Below are positions 12,124 through 26,339 of a stretch of DNA of 64,000 nt, in pieces. This DNA comes from Entonaema liquescens (Eukaryota > Ascomycota > Sordariomycetes > Xylariales > Xylariaceae): the NCBI GenBank assembly GCA_902805475.1, contig CADCSX010000014.1:124001-188000 (forward strand), written 5' to 3'. The notes below the pieces were generated by a model, which saw nothing but the letters and a program-made list of their open reading frames with translations, ran no database searches and was not told where the DNA came from. Each line of letters opens with the position of its first letter. Position 1 is the stretch's first letter. The translations under genes and the position numbers were made by a program.

Positions 12124-12870
12124 GGCGCTGGGTGCCGAAAACTAAGATGATTTCCGTTTTTCTCTAGATTCGTGATTATGGAAGTAGAACATATTTTACT
12201 CTAGAAGTTTACAGAAAACACCGTTATTGTACAATACGCGTGTATTCTCAAAATAGCACAAAAAGTGTCTTGCAGGCCAGGTCAACACAGCCCCGATTAC
12301 AGTAGGGCACGAGTGGGATTACGGTACGACAATGACATTCCAAGCAACGCTATTTAATAAGAAGCCTCCACCACAAATACAAAGTAAAAAATATTTAAAG
12401 CAAACAACTCACAATAGCTTCTATCTCATCGTCATCAGCCCCAAATCCAAACTGACTATGCATAAGACCTTTTCGCGCAACGATTTAATTTAAGTGTCTA
12501 GAAGAATAGCCGTTGCAAGAGATACACGGTCCTGGTCATGGTCCTGGTCATATTCCTTCAGCATCGAACGACCGGTAAGACGTGTGTTGGGGAATCCATA
12601 GCCGATGTACAAGGTAAGGTAAACAGGGCGAAAATGGAGATGGAACAGGGATCAGCCGCAGCCTGCTTTTCTGAATGCATGGTTCTAACGATTGGGGGCC
12701 AAAAGCTATACTCGATTCGACCACTTAAGACGGTACACATTGCTACTGGATTTGTTACAATTCAATGTACAAGTGGAATCCGAACGGTAACCTTAACGTC
12801 ACAGGTAAAAAATAATAAAGTAACAACCCATCCACTTTTCCACGTGAGGATAAGCCCCGGATAACCACTT
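12124..12870. other. Intergenic transition into AT block 1
   Basis: This holds the promoter of the membrane-protein gene and then normal-composition DNA with no convincing gene. A 108-codon frame at 12538-12864 was considered and rejected. Composition collapses to near pure A+T from about 12870. Confidence 0.5.
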
Positions 12871-13550
12871 ATATTAATTTATATAAATATTTATCTAAAC
12901 TTTAACCATTACAAAAATTAACCCGGTCGCATTGCAATTTACATTAATTATAATTAATTAATTTAAATTTTTTTTAATTAAATTAACGTAATTATAAATT
13001 TTCGAATTAACATTTATAAAAATAATTAAATAATAATAAATTTTAATATTATTATTATAATTATTTTAATTACGTATATATAAATTATTTAATTAACGTT
13101 TTATATACGTAATTACCACGTGATTATTAATTTAATTTATTTATATTTAATAATATAATAATTAAAATTATTAACTCGATTAATTATATTAATTTAATTA
13201 TTAATTTTTAAATTTTATAAATTTTTAAAATAATAAAATAAAAATTTATTATTATTAAAATATAAATTAATTTATAATCGTTAAAAATTATTATTAAAAT
13301 TTATATAAATAATTATTCGAAATTTATTTTCACGTGGAAATTTATTTTTACGTGGAAAAATGGATAAATTATTATTTTATTATTTTTTATTTATAACGTT
13401 AAAATTACCGGAATCCGAAAGTTACACGTTAAACGTTAAACGTTTCGAAAAAACAATGTTTATATTTCTTTTATATTATTATACCGTGCCGTTAAAAAGC
13501 AAATATTCATTTAATCGCCGATTGTTTAAATTCTTTTATATGTTAAATTA
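12871..13550. other. AT-rich, RIP-like DNA left of the TIR-bounded relic
   Basis: Almost entirely A and T. Remaining C and G are mostly in CpG contexts (acgt, cacgtg, tcga). A slightly less degraded patch lies around 13330-13520. No coding frame survives. Probably a decayed repeat or RIP that spread from the neighbouring element. Confidence 0.6.
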
Positions 13551-13620
13551 TTAATGTTATTTACATAAATTCAACGTAACATTTTTAAAAAAATGTTACG
13601 TATTAATTAAAAAAACGAGC
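13551..13620 (+). repeat. Left terminal inverted repeat of the 10.2-kb relic (RIPed)
   Basis: Starts TTAATGTTATTTACATAAA and continues through a decayed hairpin (GTAACATTTTTAAAAAAATG) to an A-rich stretch. It aligns to MITE ends by C-to-T and G-to-A changes only. Confidence 0.75.
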
Positions 13621-13779
13621 AAAATTTAAAATTTAATTAAAATTTACTTTATATATATAATTTTATTAAAAACCTTATATAATTTAAATATATTTTTTTT
13701 AATATATATATTTTTTTTATAATAATATTTTATAATTTATATAATTATATAATTATATTATATTTTTATTATAATATTA

Positions 13780-14060
13780 TTATAATTTTTTATATTTTAT
13801 TAATTTATTATAATTATTTATATTTTAATATATATTTACGTATTAACTTATTATAATCCATTATAATTATTTATATTTTAAAATTTTTTTATATATTAAT
13901 TTTTTATATTTTAATATATATTTATATATTAATTTATTATAATTTTTTATATTTTATTAATTTATTATAATTATTTATATTTTAATATTTATTTATATAT
14001 TAATTCTTTATATTTTAATATACATTTATATATTAATTTATTATAATTATTTATATTTTA
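13780..14060. repeat. AT-rich tandem repeat, irregular units
   Basis: A recurring motif (TTTATTATAATTATTTATAT followed by TTTTAATAT) repeats several times with varying spacing. It lies inside the RIPed relic and may be an ancient tandem array of the element. Confidence 0.55.
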
Positions 14061-14251
14061 ATATTTATTTATTTATTTATATATTTAATTTAATTTATTT
14101 TTATATTATATAATTTATTAAAAAATATTTTTACATATTTAAATTTTTATTTTTTTATTATATATTTAAATATATTTAATAAATATATAAAAAGTTAATA
14201 ATTAATAATTAACTTTTAAAAAGATTTTAATTATAATAATATAATTATAAA

Positions 14252-14452
14252 AAATTTTAATTATAAATTAAAAATTTTAAATAAATTTTAATTATAATAT
14301 AAAAACTTTAAATAAACTTTAATTATAATATAAAAACTTTAAATAAATTTTAATTACGGGTTAAAAACTTTAAATAAATTTTAATTATAATATAAAAATT
14401 TTAAATAAATTTTAATTATAAATTAAAAATTTTAAATAAACTTTAATTATAA
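14252..14452. repeat. Minisatellite, about 31-bp unit, six to seven copies
   Basis: The unit reads roughly TTTTAATTATAATATAAAAA followed by CTTTAAATAAA. Copies differ by a few C/T and G/A changes; one keeps an unmutated ACGGG. Inside the RIPed relic. Confidence 0.7.
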
Positions 14453-17400
14453 TTTTAAAATTATATAATATATAATAATTAATTATAATTTTAAAGTTAT
14501 ATAATATATAATAATTAATTATATATATTTTTAAATTTATTTTTAATTATTTTAAAGTTTTTTTTTTAAATTTTTTTTAATTTTTTTTTTTAATATTTTT
14601 TTAAAAATAAAATTATTAATATTTTTATTTATTAAAATTTTTAAAATAATTTAAATATTATTATATATTAATGTAATTAAATTAATTTTATTAAAATTAA
14701 AAATTTTTAAATTTATTTATTATTTAAAATAAAATATTTTAATACATTAATAAATATAAATAATTATTTTTTAATAATGTTTTTTAATAATTTTATTAAT
14801 TAAAAATTAATTAAATTTATAAAATAATAAATAAATAAAAATATTTTTTAAAAGTTTTTTTTATTAATTATTAAATTTTACTTTATTTATTAAATTTAAT
14901 TTATTTAAATTAATTTTTAATTTTTTAATAAATTTATTAAATTTTATAATGTATATTTTTATAATATTATTTTTGTAAAAACGAAAATTTTTTTATAATT
15001 TACGTTAAAAATGGTAATAAAATTATAATATATTATTATAATTTAAAAAAAATTTATAATGATTATATATTTTAAAATTCATAAGTATTTTAAATATTAT
15101 TCGAATATTAGTAAATCACTTACGTAATGTAGCGTTTTTTTATTATTATATTTTCTTTTTTTTTTTCGGTAATTTAACATTAACGACCGCATTATTTCGT
15201 ATTATTAACAACAAAGCAAAATTAATTATTTCCTATTATAAATGATTTAACATAATTTAAAACATATTTTTTTAATTAACGTTATTATTATTTAATAATT
15301 ATTATACGTAAATTATATAGTTTTTTTATAACCGTAAATTTATTTACAATTATTATATACGTAATTTTTTTAAATTTTTAATAAACATATATTATAATAA
15401 AAAATATTAATATTTAATTAATTTTTAAGATTTTTAAACAAAAATAAACAAATTTAAAAAATTTATTAATGATTTATAAATTTATTATTAATATATATAT
15501 AATTATTTAATTAATTTTTTTACGTAAAAATAAAATTATTAAATTTTTATTTTTTTAATTAAAAATAAATATTATATAATCAAATTTATTATAATATAAA
15601 ATAATTATAAAAACCAATGATAATAAATTTTAAAAATAATTTAATATTATTTATAATTTATAAAAATATATTTTATATTTACGTTAAATATTTTTAATAT
15701 TATTATACATAAATATATAATTATAAATAAAGTAATATTTAATTAAAAAATTAATTTTAACATAATTATATACATTAATTTTAATAATTTAAATAAATTA
15801 TTATTAATATTTTAATTTTAATATATTAAAAAATTTAAAATTAAATAGTTAAAATTTATATGTAAAATAAAATAATAAAAAAAATATAATAATTTTTAAT
15901 TTAATAACTTATTTATAAAATTAAATTATTAAATAATTATTATAATTATTTAATATTAAAAAACATTTTTTATTAAAGTTTTTTAATATTATATATTAAT
16001 TAAAATATTTAAATTAATTTAAATTAATTATATTATTAATTTAAATTAATTATATTATTAATTTAATTATTTTTATTAATAATTAATATTATATTATTAA
16101 TTAATTTATTAAATATTTAATTTTTTAATATTTAATGATTAAGTAAAATTAAAAATAAAATTATTATTACTTTTATAATAAAATAAATTTTAATTATTAT
16201 AATAAGTATTTTAAAATTAAAATTAATTAAATAAAATTTTGGAAAATTATTTTAAATTTATAATTATATTTTATTTAAATAATTAATTTTTATATTAATT
16301 TTATTTATATTATATATATATTAAAATTTAATATAATAATTTTATTATATTTAATATAATTTATTAAATTAATAAATAATAATGATAATATTATAAATTA
16401 ATTTATGAATAATTAATATTAATTAATTTTAAATTTATTTAAAAATATAATAATTTTATTTTAAAAATTAAATTATTTATTATTATTAAATGCGTTTAAA
16501 ATAAAAATATATATTATAATTAAATAAAATGATTTAATTAATAATATATTAAATAATATTTATATTAATATAATAATTAGTTTTGATTAATTAATAAAAC
16601 TATATATGAAAAGTTATTTTTTAAAAGTTAATAAAAATAATATTATTATTATTATTTTTATTATAAAAATAAAATTTATTATATTAATTTAAAATATATT
16701 TATATAATACGTTAAAATATTTAATAATATTTTTAACTAATTTAAATTAATTTTTAAAAAAAGTTTAAATTATTAATTAAATTTTAATTTTAATAAAATC
16801 ATTAAAAACTATAATAAATAAAACAAAAATAATAAATAAAAAAATAAAAATAATATTAATTAAAATTAAAATAAAAACATTAATTATTATTTTAAATATT
16901 ATAATAACTTTAAAATTATTTATATTATTAATATATAAAAAATATTAATAAAATATATAATTTATAAATAAATAATAATAATTAATATTAAATATAAATA
17001 AAAAGAAAAAAAATAATTAAAATTTTAATATTAAATATTATAATTTATATAATTTTTTAAAGTTTTTATGATTTTATTTTAATTATTATATATATATATT
17101 TTATTAATATTAATAATTAAATTTATTATATAAATTATATAAATCATTTTAAATATTTTAAATAAAATAATATTAATAAAATAAAAAAAAATAATTTAAA
17201 ATAATAATATCTAATAAAAATAAAAAAAATAAAACGTTAAAAAAATATATTTTATATTAATAATTATAAAATTAAAATTTAAAATTTTATTATTATTTAA
17301 ATAAATTTATAAAATTAATTTTTAATTAAATTATATTAAATAAACATTATTAACAAAGTTTAAAATATAATAAATTTTATAAAAATTATTAAAAATAAAA

Positions 17401-19331
17401 TATAAATATATTTTATTAAAAAAATTATTTATTTTATTCTATTTTAATTTTACATTTCTTTACCTTTATTTTTTATATTTTCTAAAATTCTTATCTTTAT
17501 AATCTTTTTATTAAATATAATAATATATTTTTTAAATATGGTAATATTTTTATTATAATTTAAATTAAAATATTTAATTAATATAAAAAAATATCTTTTA
17601 AAATTATTAAATTTTTATATTTTAAAACCTTTTTTAATATTTAATAATTATATATTAACTTTTTATTATATAATATTTTATATTATTAAATATAAATTTA
17701 AAAAATTTTCAAATAAAAATAAAATAAATCTTTTAATATATTAAATATAATAAATAAAGTTTTTAATTAATATATTAATAATTTTAATTTTTTTATATAT
17801 AATTTTTATAAATTTTTATATTATAAAAATTAAAATGTATATTAGTTAATAAACGTAGAAAAAAATTATATTTTATAATAAAAAAATTAGCTAAATTATA
17901 TTTAAAACAATTTAATTATTAATGAAAATTTAATTTTTACTTATTAATTAAAAATTTAAATTTCTTTTATTCTTTATAATTAAATATAAAATAAAATAAA
18001 TATTTTATATATAATAATAAAAATTAAAATTTTTATTTTTTTAATTTATTAAAAAAAAACTTATTATTTTGGTAATATATTTAATAAATAAATTAAGTTT
18101 TAAATTATATAAAATTAAACTTTTTTTAATAGAAAATAATAAAAATTGTTATTACCATAAAACTTAATTATTTATAACAATTAATAATATTATTATTATA
18201 AAACTTATAATATTTTTAAAATTATCAAAAATAACATTTTTATATATCATTAAAAACGCAAATAAAAGATAAATATTATATTATATTTTTATATTATTAA
18301 GTAACTTTTATTTTTATACATTATTTATTATTTTTTTAACTTTTTTATTAATTTAAATAAAAAATTCTTATATTAATTAATAAAAATCTTATAATTTTAT
18401 CAAATTTATTTCCAATATATAATTTTAAAAAATTAATATTATTAATATAATAAAAAAAATAAAAATACAATATATAAATTTATTACTTCAAGTTTTATTA
18501 TTTTAAATTTTAAAATTTAAAATATTTTATAAATAATTTATTATAAAAATAAAAACTTTTAATAAATAAAAAATTTTTAATAATAATAAATCTAATTTAA
18601 TAATGTTAAAAATATTAAATTATATAATTATTTTATTTTTTTTTTAATTAATAAATATTTATTTTTTAAATAAAAAAGCGTAATATGTTAACAAATATGT
18701 TTAAAGATTTTTTAAATAATATTAAAATTTTGTAAAAAAAACAAAATTAAATTTATATTATATTATTAATATAATGGGTATTATTACATTAAGATTTTTT
18801 TATTTTATTTTTTAAAAACTTATACGTTATTGTATATAACGTAAATTTATTTTTAATTACAAAAATAAAAAAATAATTAAAATAAATAAATAAAACCATA
18901 ATAACGGTAAAAAAAAAAACAATAAAAAATAATATAAATAAACACAAAATTTACATAAAATAATAAAATTTCATTAAATTAATATAATTTTTTACAAAAA
19001 AATTTATAAAAACATAAATTAATAATTAATATTATATATAAATATAAAGTTTTAATTAATATAATAAATATATATTTAAATTTTAATTAATATAATTATA
19101 AAAAATTAAATAATATTATAAATAAATTAATAAAAAAAGTTTATATTTTTATTTTAATTATTAAAAATATTAAATATTTAAACCACCAATGTTTTCATAA
19201 CGTAATTACCTTTAATTTTTGCAAATTTCCGTAAAAAACAAAATCTTTTAATTAAATAATATTATTGTTAAAATTAACAATAAAACCGTAAAATTAATAA
19301 ATATATTTTTATTTTATTTTTAAATTTTTTA

Positions 19332-19562
19332 AAAGTTTTTAATATTATAACTTTTAATTAATTTTCAAAAATCTTTAATATTATAACTTTTAATTAACTT
19401 TTAAAAACCTTTAATATTATAACCTTTAATTAACCTTTAAAAACCTTTAATATTATAATTTTTAATTAATTTTTAAAAAGCTTTTAATATTATAACTTTT
19501 AATTAATTTTTAAAAACCTTTAATATTATAACTTTTAATTAACTTTCGAAAACTTTTAATAT
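19332..19562. repeat. Minisatellite, about 37-bp unit, about six copies
   Basis: The unit is close to CTTTAATATTATAACTTTTA plus ATTAACTTTTAAAAAC. Copies differ mainly at C/T positions, so the array was duplicated before RIP or was itself mutated by it. Confidence 0.7.
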
Positions 19563-22500
19563 TTATTTAAAGTTTTTAACAATTAAAAACCTTTTTATAA
19601 AACATAAATTTACTTAAATAATTTTTTAACGCTAATTTTATTATATTACAATTATTAAAATTATAAACATTAAAAATAAAATCATATAAATAAATATTAA
19701 ATTAAATTAAATATAAATATAAAAGAATTTCATAAATAACACCATTTATTTTTATTTAAGTAATTTTATTAATTTTATATTTAATAATTTAATTATTTTA
19801 TTTTATTTCCTTATATATTTACCAAATTTAATTAAATATAAAATATAATATTAATATTTTTTATACACGCAAAAATATTTTAACAAATTTATTTATATAT
19901 TAAATTTTAAAAATTAATTTATAATTATATATATTAACTTTTATCTTATATAATTAAAAACTTTATTATAATTTATAAAATTTTAATTAAATTTTTTTTC
20001 TTTATTTTAAATAATATATTATATTTTTAACCATTTTATTATTAAATAATAATTAATTATTAAAATATATATTTTAATATATTATTTTATAATAAATATA
20101 AAATTATTTTTTTAAAAAATTTTTATACGTATAAAAAACTTTAATATTATATTTTTAATTTAATAATATTTAATGATTATATAAGAAAATGGTATAAAAA
20201 TAAATTATAATTATAATAAGTAATTATGTATTTATAATATTATAATTATTTAAATTACAATAAATATTTACGTATTTATAATATTATAATTATTTAAATT
20301 ATAATAAACATTTACGCATTTTAAAAATATTATAATTATGTTTATTATAAGTATTTATTATAATAATTATAATTATATTTATTAAAATGTGTATTTATGT
20401 ATATAATTATAATTTATAATTTAAAAAGTTTTTATAAATATTAATAAATAATTATAATTAATTTATTTTATTTATAAATTTAAATACATTATGTAATAAA
20501 GTTTTTTATTTATTATTAATAATTTTATTGTTTTTTCTTTTTTTAAAAATAATTATTACGTGCGTTATTATTTTTTTTTTTTTTATAATAAATAATACCA
20601 TTAATTTATTTTTAAAATTAACTTAAATATTAACTCGCTTTTATTTAAATATAAATTTATATAAATCTATATAATAAGTTATTTTTAAATTAATAATAAT
20701 AGTTATAAATTTTATTAATGTAAAAGTAAAAAGTAAAATAAAAATAAAAAATAAAATAAAAATAAAAAACAAAACGGGCATTAATTTAAATGTTAATGTT
20801 AATGTTAATGGAATTATTAATCTTTAATTAATATATATATATAATATATTATATTATTAAAAATTTTATATATTTATAAAAAAATAACACATTTTATTAC
20901 CATTATAATAATAATAAACGCAAATATTATTTATTAAATTAATATTTTAATTTAATATTATTATTAAAAATACCACACATTTTTACTATAAATTATAACC
21001 GTTTATATATTAATTATATTAATGATTATTAATATATAAATAATTGTAAATTTAAATATATAAAGTTAAAATATTTTTTAAATTTATATTAATTATATTT
21101 TAATATAATTATATATTATAAAATTTATAATTATTTTATTAATTAATGATTAAAAAAAGTTTAATATAATTAACATAATGGTTATTTTCTTTAAATTAAT
21201 AGCGAAAAAAAAAGTTTAATAAAAAGAAAATATTATTATAAAAAAAATATAAAAAAATAATAATGTAAATATAAATTTTTTAAATTGCTTTTTATATAAT
21301 TTAAAAAATTATATATTTATTAATTATATAAATATATTTTATAATATATATAATTACTAATAAATGTATGTAATAAAATATTTTTTTATTAAAATTAAAT
21401 ATATTTTAAATATTATATTTACAAGTTATTTTAATTATGGCATTATTATTGTTGCTGTTATTATTAATAATAATAATAATGGTAGTAATAATGGTAATAA
21501 ATACGTTTAAACCGAAAAAATAAAATTTATAAGAAATTTTTTTAATTAAAAATATTTTTAATAATTTATTTTATAAAAATAATAATAATTTAATAATTTT
21601 AAATAAAAAAAAGTATTAATTAATTAAATTATTTAATTATTTAAAGATAAATTTAAAAATATATTATTAAATTTTTAAAATTAAATAATAAAATATTTTT
21701 TAAAATAATTAAATTTTTAATAAAATTTTATTTTTTATACGAATTAATATAAAAAATAAAATTTATATAAAATTGTATTTTATTAAATACTATATAATTA
21801 TTAATTAATAAATGTTTTATTAATATATTAAAAAAAGAATTAATAAAAGTGAGTTTTTTTATTATTTTTTTTTTAAATTAAAATTTACCCGTTTTTTTTT
21901 TAAATATAAAAAATAATAAATTTAAAAATTGTTATTAATAACTTTAAAATAACATAATTATTATAAAATTTTATTTTATATTATTATTATTAAAGGAAAA
22001 GGTTTAAATTTAATTTTCTTTTTTAAAAATCTTTTTAAAAAATTAAAAAAAATTATTATAAAATATAAATATTTAAATTAATTAATAAATAACATTATTA
22101 TTTTAAAAATAATATTTCCTAATTATTTAAATTAATCCCATACCGTACTAATAATATTTAATTTTTTATTAATAATTATAAAAAGTTAATAATATAAGTA
22201 AAAAAAATAATAAATATAATAAAAGTTTTAATTATTAAAAGAAATATATACGTTATTTTAAATATATGTATTAATATACACAATTTTACTTTTATTTTAT
22301 GTTTATTATAATTTAATTTTATACAAAAAAGATAATTGTTAAAAAAATAATATTTTTTAATAATAAAAAAAGTTTTAACTTTTTTAATTTAATTTAAAAT
22401 ATGTTATTTTTTTTAATTATAATTTATCTTTAATATTTAAATTTTATTATTAAAAGTTAATATATTAAATATAATATAATAAGTTTTTTTTAATAAATAT

Positions 22501-23684
22501 TTAACATATATTAATTATAAATACGTTTTTATAATTTTAACGTTATAAAGTAAATTTATAAATTTATTAATATTATGTAATAACTTTATAAATTATTAAA
22601 TAATTTAAAATAATACTTTATTATTATTTTTATAAAGTAATAATGACGTTAAAAATATAAATAATAAATTACCAATTATTTAAAATTATAAATTTAATAA
22701 TTTTAATTTAAATTTAACTTAATTATAAAAAAGTAAAAATAACAATAATAATATTATAAAAAACAATAATGACATATAAAGTAATATTGTAAATTATTTT
22801 CTTTATAATAAATTAATAATATAATTAATAAAAAAGCTAAAAATATTTATATTTAAAAACATATTTATAAAAAAATGTTTTATTTATATAAAATATATAA
22901 AAACGGTTTTAAATATATATAATAAATTAAATTTAAATAGTTTTAACATAATTATATTTAATAAATTTACTAATTTAAAAAAAGATTTTTTAAATAATTA
23001 AATATTAATTGTAAAATATATTATTTATAAATTAAATAAAAATTAAAAATTATTTAAAATTATATTAAATAAAATTAATATATTTTTTAAAATTTAAATA
23101 TTAAAATCGTATATAATATATAATTATATTTAAGTTATAAAAATTAGATTTAATAAAATTATTAAATATTATTATTTAAAAAAGTTTTTTTAATAATATT
23201 TATTTTCGAAATTTTTTTTATTAATTTTTAAATATTATAAATTAATAATTAATTTAAATGTTAAAATTACAAATAAATTAATATATTTAAATTATTTTAA
23301 ATTAACTTAAATAAATATTATAAATAATAAATTCATTTTAATTAATAATAATAAAACTTTTTTATAACGTTTAAAAAATGTTAATAAAAATTTAACTTTA
23401 AAATGTATAATTTAAATTAATTTAAAAAAGTTAAATAATTTTCTAAATGGAAATAAACTTTTAAATAAACAAATCCAACGATAATTAATAATTTTTTAAT
23501 TATAAAAATTCTTTAATTATTTAAAAAAATTTAAAAATTAATAATATTAAATTAATATTTTAATAAATAAATTTTAAAATTTTCATATTTAATAATTAAA
23601 AATATTATTTTAATTAATATTATTTAATTTTTAATAAAAAATATACTTAAATAAAAATATTCCAATTAAATCCTTAATCACTAC

Positions 23685-23752
23685 CCATTTCTTTAATTAA
23701 TATGCAGCATCTCCTTGGGGATGCTACGTTAAACTTGTGTAGACAGCACTAA
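23685..23752 (-). repeat. Right terminal inverted repeat of the 10.2-kb relic
   Basis: It ends ...AACTTGTGTAGACAGCACTAA and contains the subterminal hairpin GCATCTCCTTGGGGATGC. It is much less mutated than the left end. Confidence 0.8.
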
Positions 23753-24207
23753 TAAAGGTAAGCAATCGAATTAAATAAGAATAGAAATTTGCGGAGGACC
23801 CTTGAGCACAGCCATGAGCCAAGTTCCAACAAATCCTATCTCCACACGTTCCGGAAGAACTCCTGAGATCTATGTATTCACTCTCTACCTTGACAGAGGA
23901 AAATGTGATCCATGCGCAGCGTTTCCTAACCCAACCGGAACACGCAGCCCTACAGCGGTCTTTGTCACAAACGATCCACCTGAAAAGAACAAGGGATCAG
24001 TCTAGTCCTATGTATCCCCTTAATATTAACACCTTTTGAGGCTCCTAGGTAACGTCCACTTATCTCTCAGGAGAACGTTATACATAGTAGAACAATCTTA
24101 ATAGATAGCGTGGCTGGACACCAAACCTCAATATAGCTTCCGATTCTTAGACATGCTTCTACCTCCAACTCTCAAGCCACGCACGTAAACATGCGTATTA
24201 GCCCATC
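23753..24207. other. Promoter region of the Hsp70-like gene
   Basis: 455 bp of normal composition between the transposon end and the ATG of the Hsp70-like gene. A 67-codon frame (23802-24005) has no recognisable content. The 5' UTR and promoter are expected here. Confidence 0.5.
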
Positions 24208-26339
24208 ATGGCGAATGAACGACCTGATATACTTGTAGCCATTGACTTTGGCACAACCTACACAGGCAAGTACCATATCTTCACCGCTCACTATTCGTTA
24301 TAATACTCATGACGCGCAAAAAGGTGTCGCATGGGCGCGACCACAGCGGAATCATACTCTTCAAAGTCCAATCCAGATAATACATAACTGGCCTGACGCA
24401 TCAACTAAGAATGAACAGAAAGTTCATACTTGTCTTGTCTATAATAAGGACGAGAGCTTGTCATCATGGGGCTTCCTATGCGAAGACGATGATATAATAG
24501 ATAAGAGGAAGCGGGAATTCTTCAAGATCTTTCTCGACCAACGGACGTTACAGGATGCACGCCGCCAAAATATCAGCCAGGTCCCTACCTCCGTCCAGGA
24601 TGCGCAGAGACTGGTCTCTAGCTACCTGCGCGAAGTTTACTTGCACGTCAAGTCAACTGTAGAACTGCATACCGGTATTGGCCATGTGGGATGGCAGGGA
24701 TTAGTAGTCGAATTCATCTTCAGTGTCCCGACAACGTGGCGAAGCCAGGAGATCATCAACTCTTTTAAGGAATGTATCGCGGATGCGGGGTTTGGCGTCG
24801 AGGGACGATATCATAAAGCTACGGTCGAATTAACAGAGTCTGAAGCGGCAGCTGTCGGAACTATCAAGAACTCAACGGTAGTTTTCGGGACAGGCGACAT
24901 CTTCTTATCTATCGACGCAGGAGGGGGCACGACAGATCTCGCCCTGATGCAAGTCGTCGAGGCCCGGCAACCGTTTCCGTTACTAGCTCAACTAAATCAG
25001 GTAGACGGTATCGGGATTGGCTCGACGTTAATCGATCAGGCTTTCGTAACGATGATAAATAATCGTCTCAACCGGTTCCCTGACCTCGTAGACAAACTCC
25101 CTCCTGACTGTGCTGAGAGGCTCGTCAAGAGCGAGAGATATCGAACAACGAAACATAAGTTCGGAGAACGGGTTTATCAATCTAATTGTTATAAGCTCCC
25201 CTTAGATGGTGTCCCTTACAATTTTAACCACACCGGCGCGCAGATCGAGCTCGGTAGGATAATAGTTTCATGGTACATCAATACCACACGCCGTGTTAGA
25301 GGAGTTTGAATCTGACGAGACCCAAAATAGGGAAGAGATGCAGTCCCTCTTCGACCCGCACGTCGAAGGCATCACGAGAAAGATACACGAGCAGCTAAAC
25401 TGGATGTTGGCTAGTGGTGTTGACCGACCGATAGTAAGTCTCCATAACATCTTGGACAGGTACTACGAAACTAATGCGACAAAACTTGCTAGAGCTATAT
25501 GATTCTCTCCGGCGGACTCGGAAGTTCCAAGTACATCCGTGATCGCATTCAGCATGAAATGATGACCAGCCTCTACCCACATGCCCATCAAGTCAAGGTG
25601 CTGCAAGCTCCCGATCCGCAACTAGTCGTCGTGAAGGGGCTATTGTTAGACAGACTGCAAAATCTGGAGTCGGGACTCGCTCCGGTCATAGTAAGTAGAG
25701 TAGCCCGGGCGAGTTACGGCCTTGTGTGCAAGACCAAGTACAACCCAGAGATCCACTTGGACGAGGATATTAGGACGGACTCTTACGACGGAGAGCAATA
25801 CGCTATGGGCCAGATTGACTGGATTATCAGAAAGGTGTCTATGCACTCCCAGCATGTTCCTTTAGTTTATACTAACATGCTTAACTAGGGCGATTCTATA
25901 AGCACGAACGCCTCAATCAATACGACTTACACGAAAAAGGTGGATCCAAAAGATTCGAATCGCAGCTGGGATTCCATCGTCGTGATCTCGGACTTGGATC
26001 CTTTCCTCTTACCGCACAGCACAAGTCAAGGTAAGCCCCCGGAATGGTATAAAACTAACGCATCCATACTCACTCTTCCTGGTAGAAGGGTACAAGCAGC
26101 TCTGCGTAGTGAAAAGCGACATTACGGGAATAAATCACAGCGACATGATGATGAAGCGTAAGTCAAGAAGGTTCTTGTTCCGCGGCAAGAAGTTTTACAT
26201 ATGTAGTTACGAGGTCCGGGTCATCGTAGCCCCCGCAGAACTGAGATTCGAGTTGTGGTTTGCCGGGCAGAAGTTCTCGGGGAACCACGAGCCCATCAGG
26301 ATTACCTGGGATACCGAAGGTTCTAGAGTCGGAGGATAA
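24208..26339 (+). CDS. Hsp70-like ATPase (actin-type fold), six exons, 619 aa
   Basis: Exons: 24208-24265, 24324-25253, 25300-25433, 25493-25834, 25889-26030, 26086-26339. All phases join. Intron 1 uses a GC donor (ACAG|GCAAGT); the others are GT-AG. Splicing intron 1 restores the ATP phosphate-1 loop AIDFGTTYTG|VAW. Phosphate-2 SIDAGGGTTDLAL is near residue 214, the adenosine motif ILSGGLGSSKYI near 377, and LFDPHVEGI before it. The C-terminus has the fungal-specific YEVRVIVAP, LRFELWF and GQKFSGNHEP run instead of a classical substrate-binding domain. Known: this divergent family is expanded in filamentous fungi; members are presumed chaperone-like ATPases, poorly characterised. It lies 456 bp downstream of the RIPed transposon end. 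The reading frame is intact; the 46-bp intron 2 is short and its donor choice (25254) is the one that keeps frame. Confidence 0.88.

Larger units (their letters stand above)
13551..23752. mobile_element. 10.2-kb RIP-degraded element bounded by MITE-type terminal inverted repeats
   Basis: The left end (13551 to about 13620) and the reverse complement of the right end (23752 back to about 23685) are the same sequence once C-to-T and G-to-A changes are allowed. Both match the ends of the 312-bp MITE copies at 41661, 45861 and 46434. The right end is barely mutated (ATGCTACGTTAAACTTG... ACAGCACTAA); the left end is fully RIPed (TTAATGTTATTTACATAAA). The right end matches the MITE for roughly 110 bp. 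The interior is almost pure A+T with no surviving frame. Either this is a former autonomous DNA transposon, from which the MITEs derive by internal deletion, or a MITE split by later insertions. The TA next to each end fits a Tc1/mariner-type TA duplication, but the superfamily is inferred. Confidence 0.7.

Noticed and set aside
12538..12864. 108-codon frame next to AT block 1
   Set aside because: No motif, no plausible promoter or intron structure, and a repetitive start (ATGGTCCTGGTC). The frame fades into the AT-rich block.
13360..13554. 64-codon frame in AT-rich DNA
   Set aside because: A chance frame in RIPed sequence; it runs straight into the left end of the TIR-bounded relic.
14252..14452. 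CRISPR-like array
   Set aside because: Units are contiguous with no unique spacers, and the host is a eukaryote.
12871..23752. AT block 1 as inserted mitochondrial DNA or centromere
   Set aside because: No rRNA, tRNA set or respiratory gene frames are visible. The block is too short for a typical regional centromere and ends exactly at a transposon-type terminal repeat.
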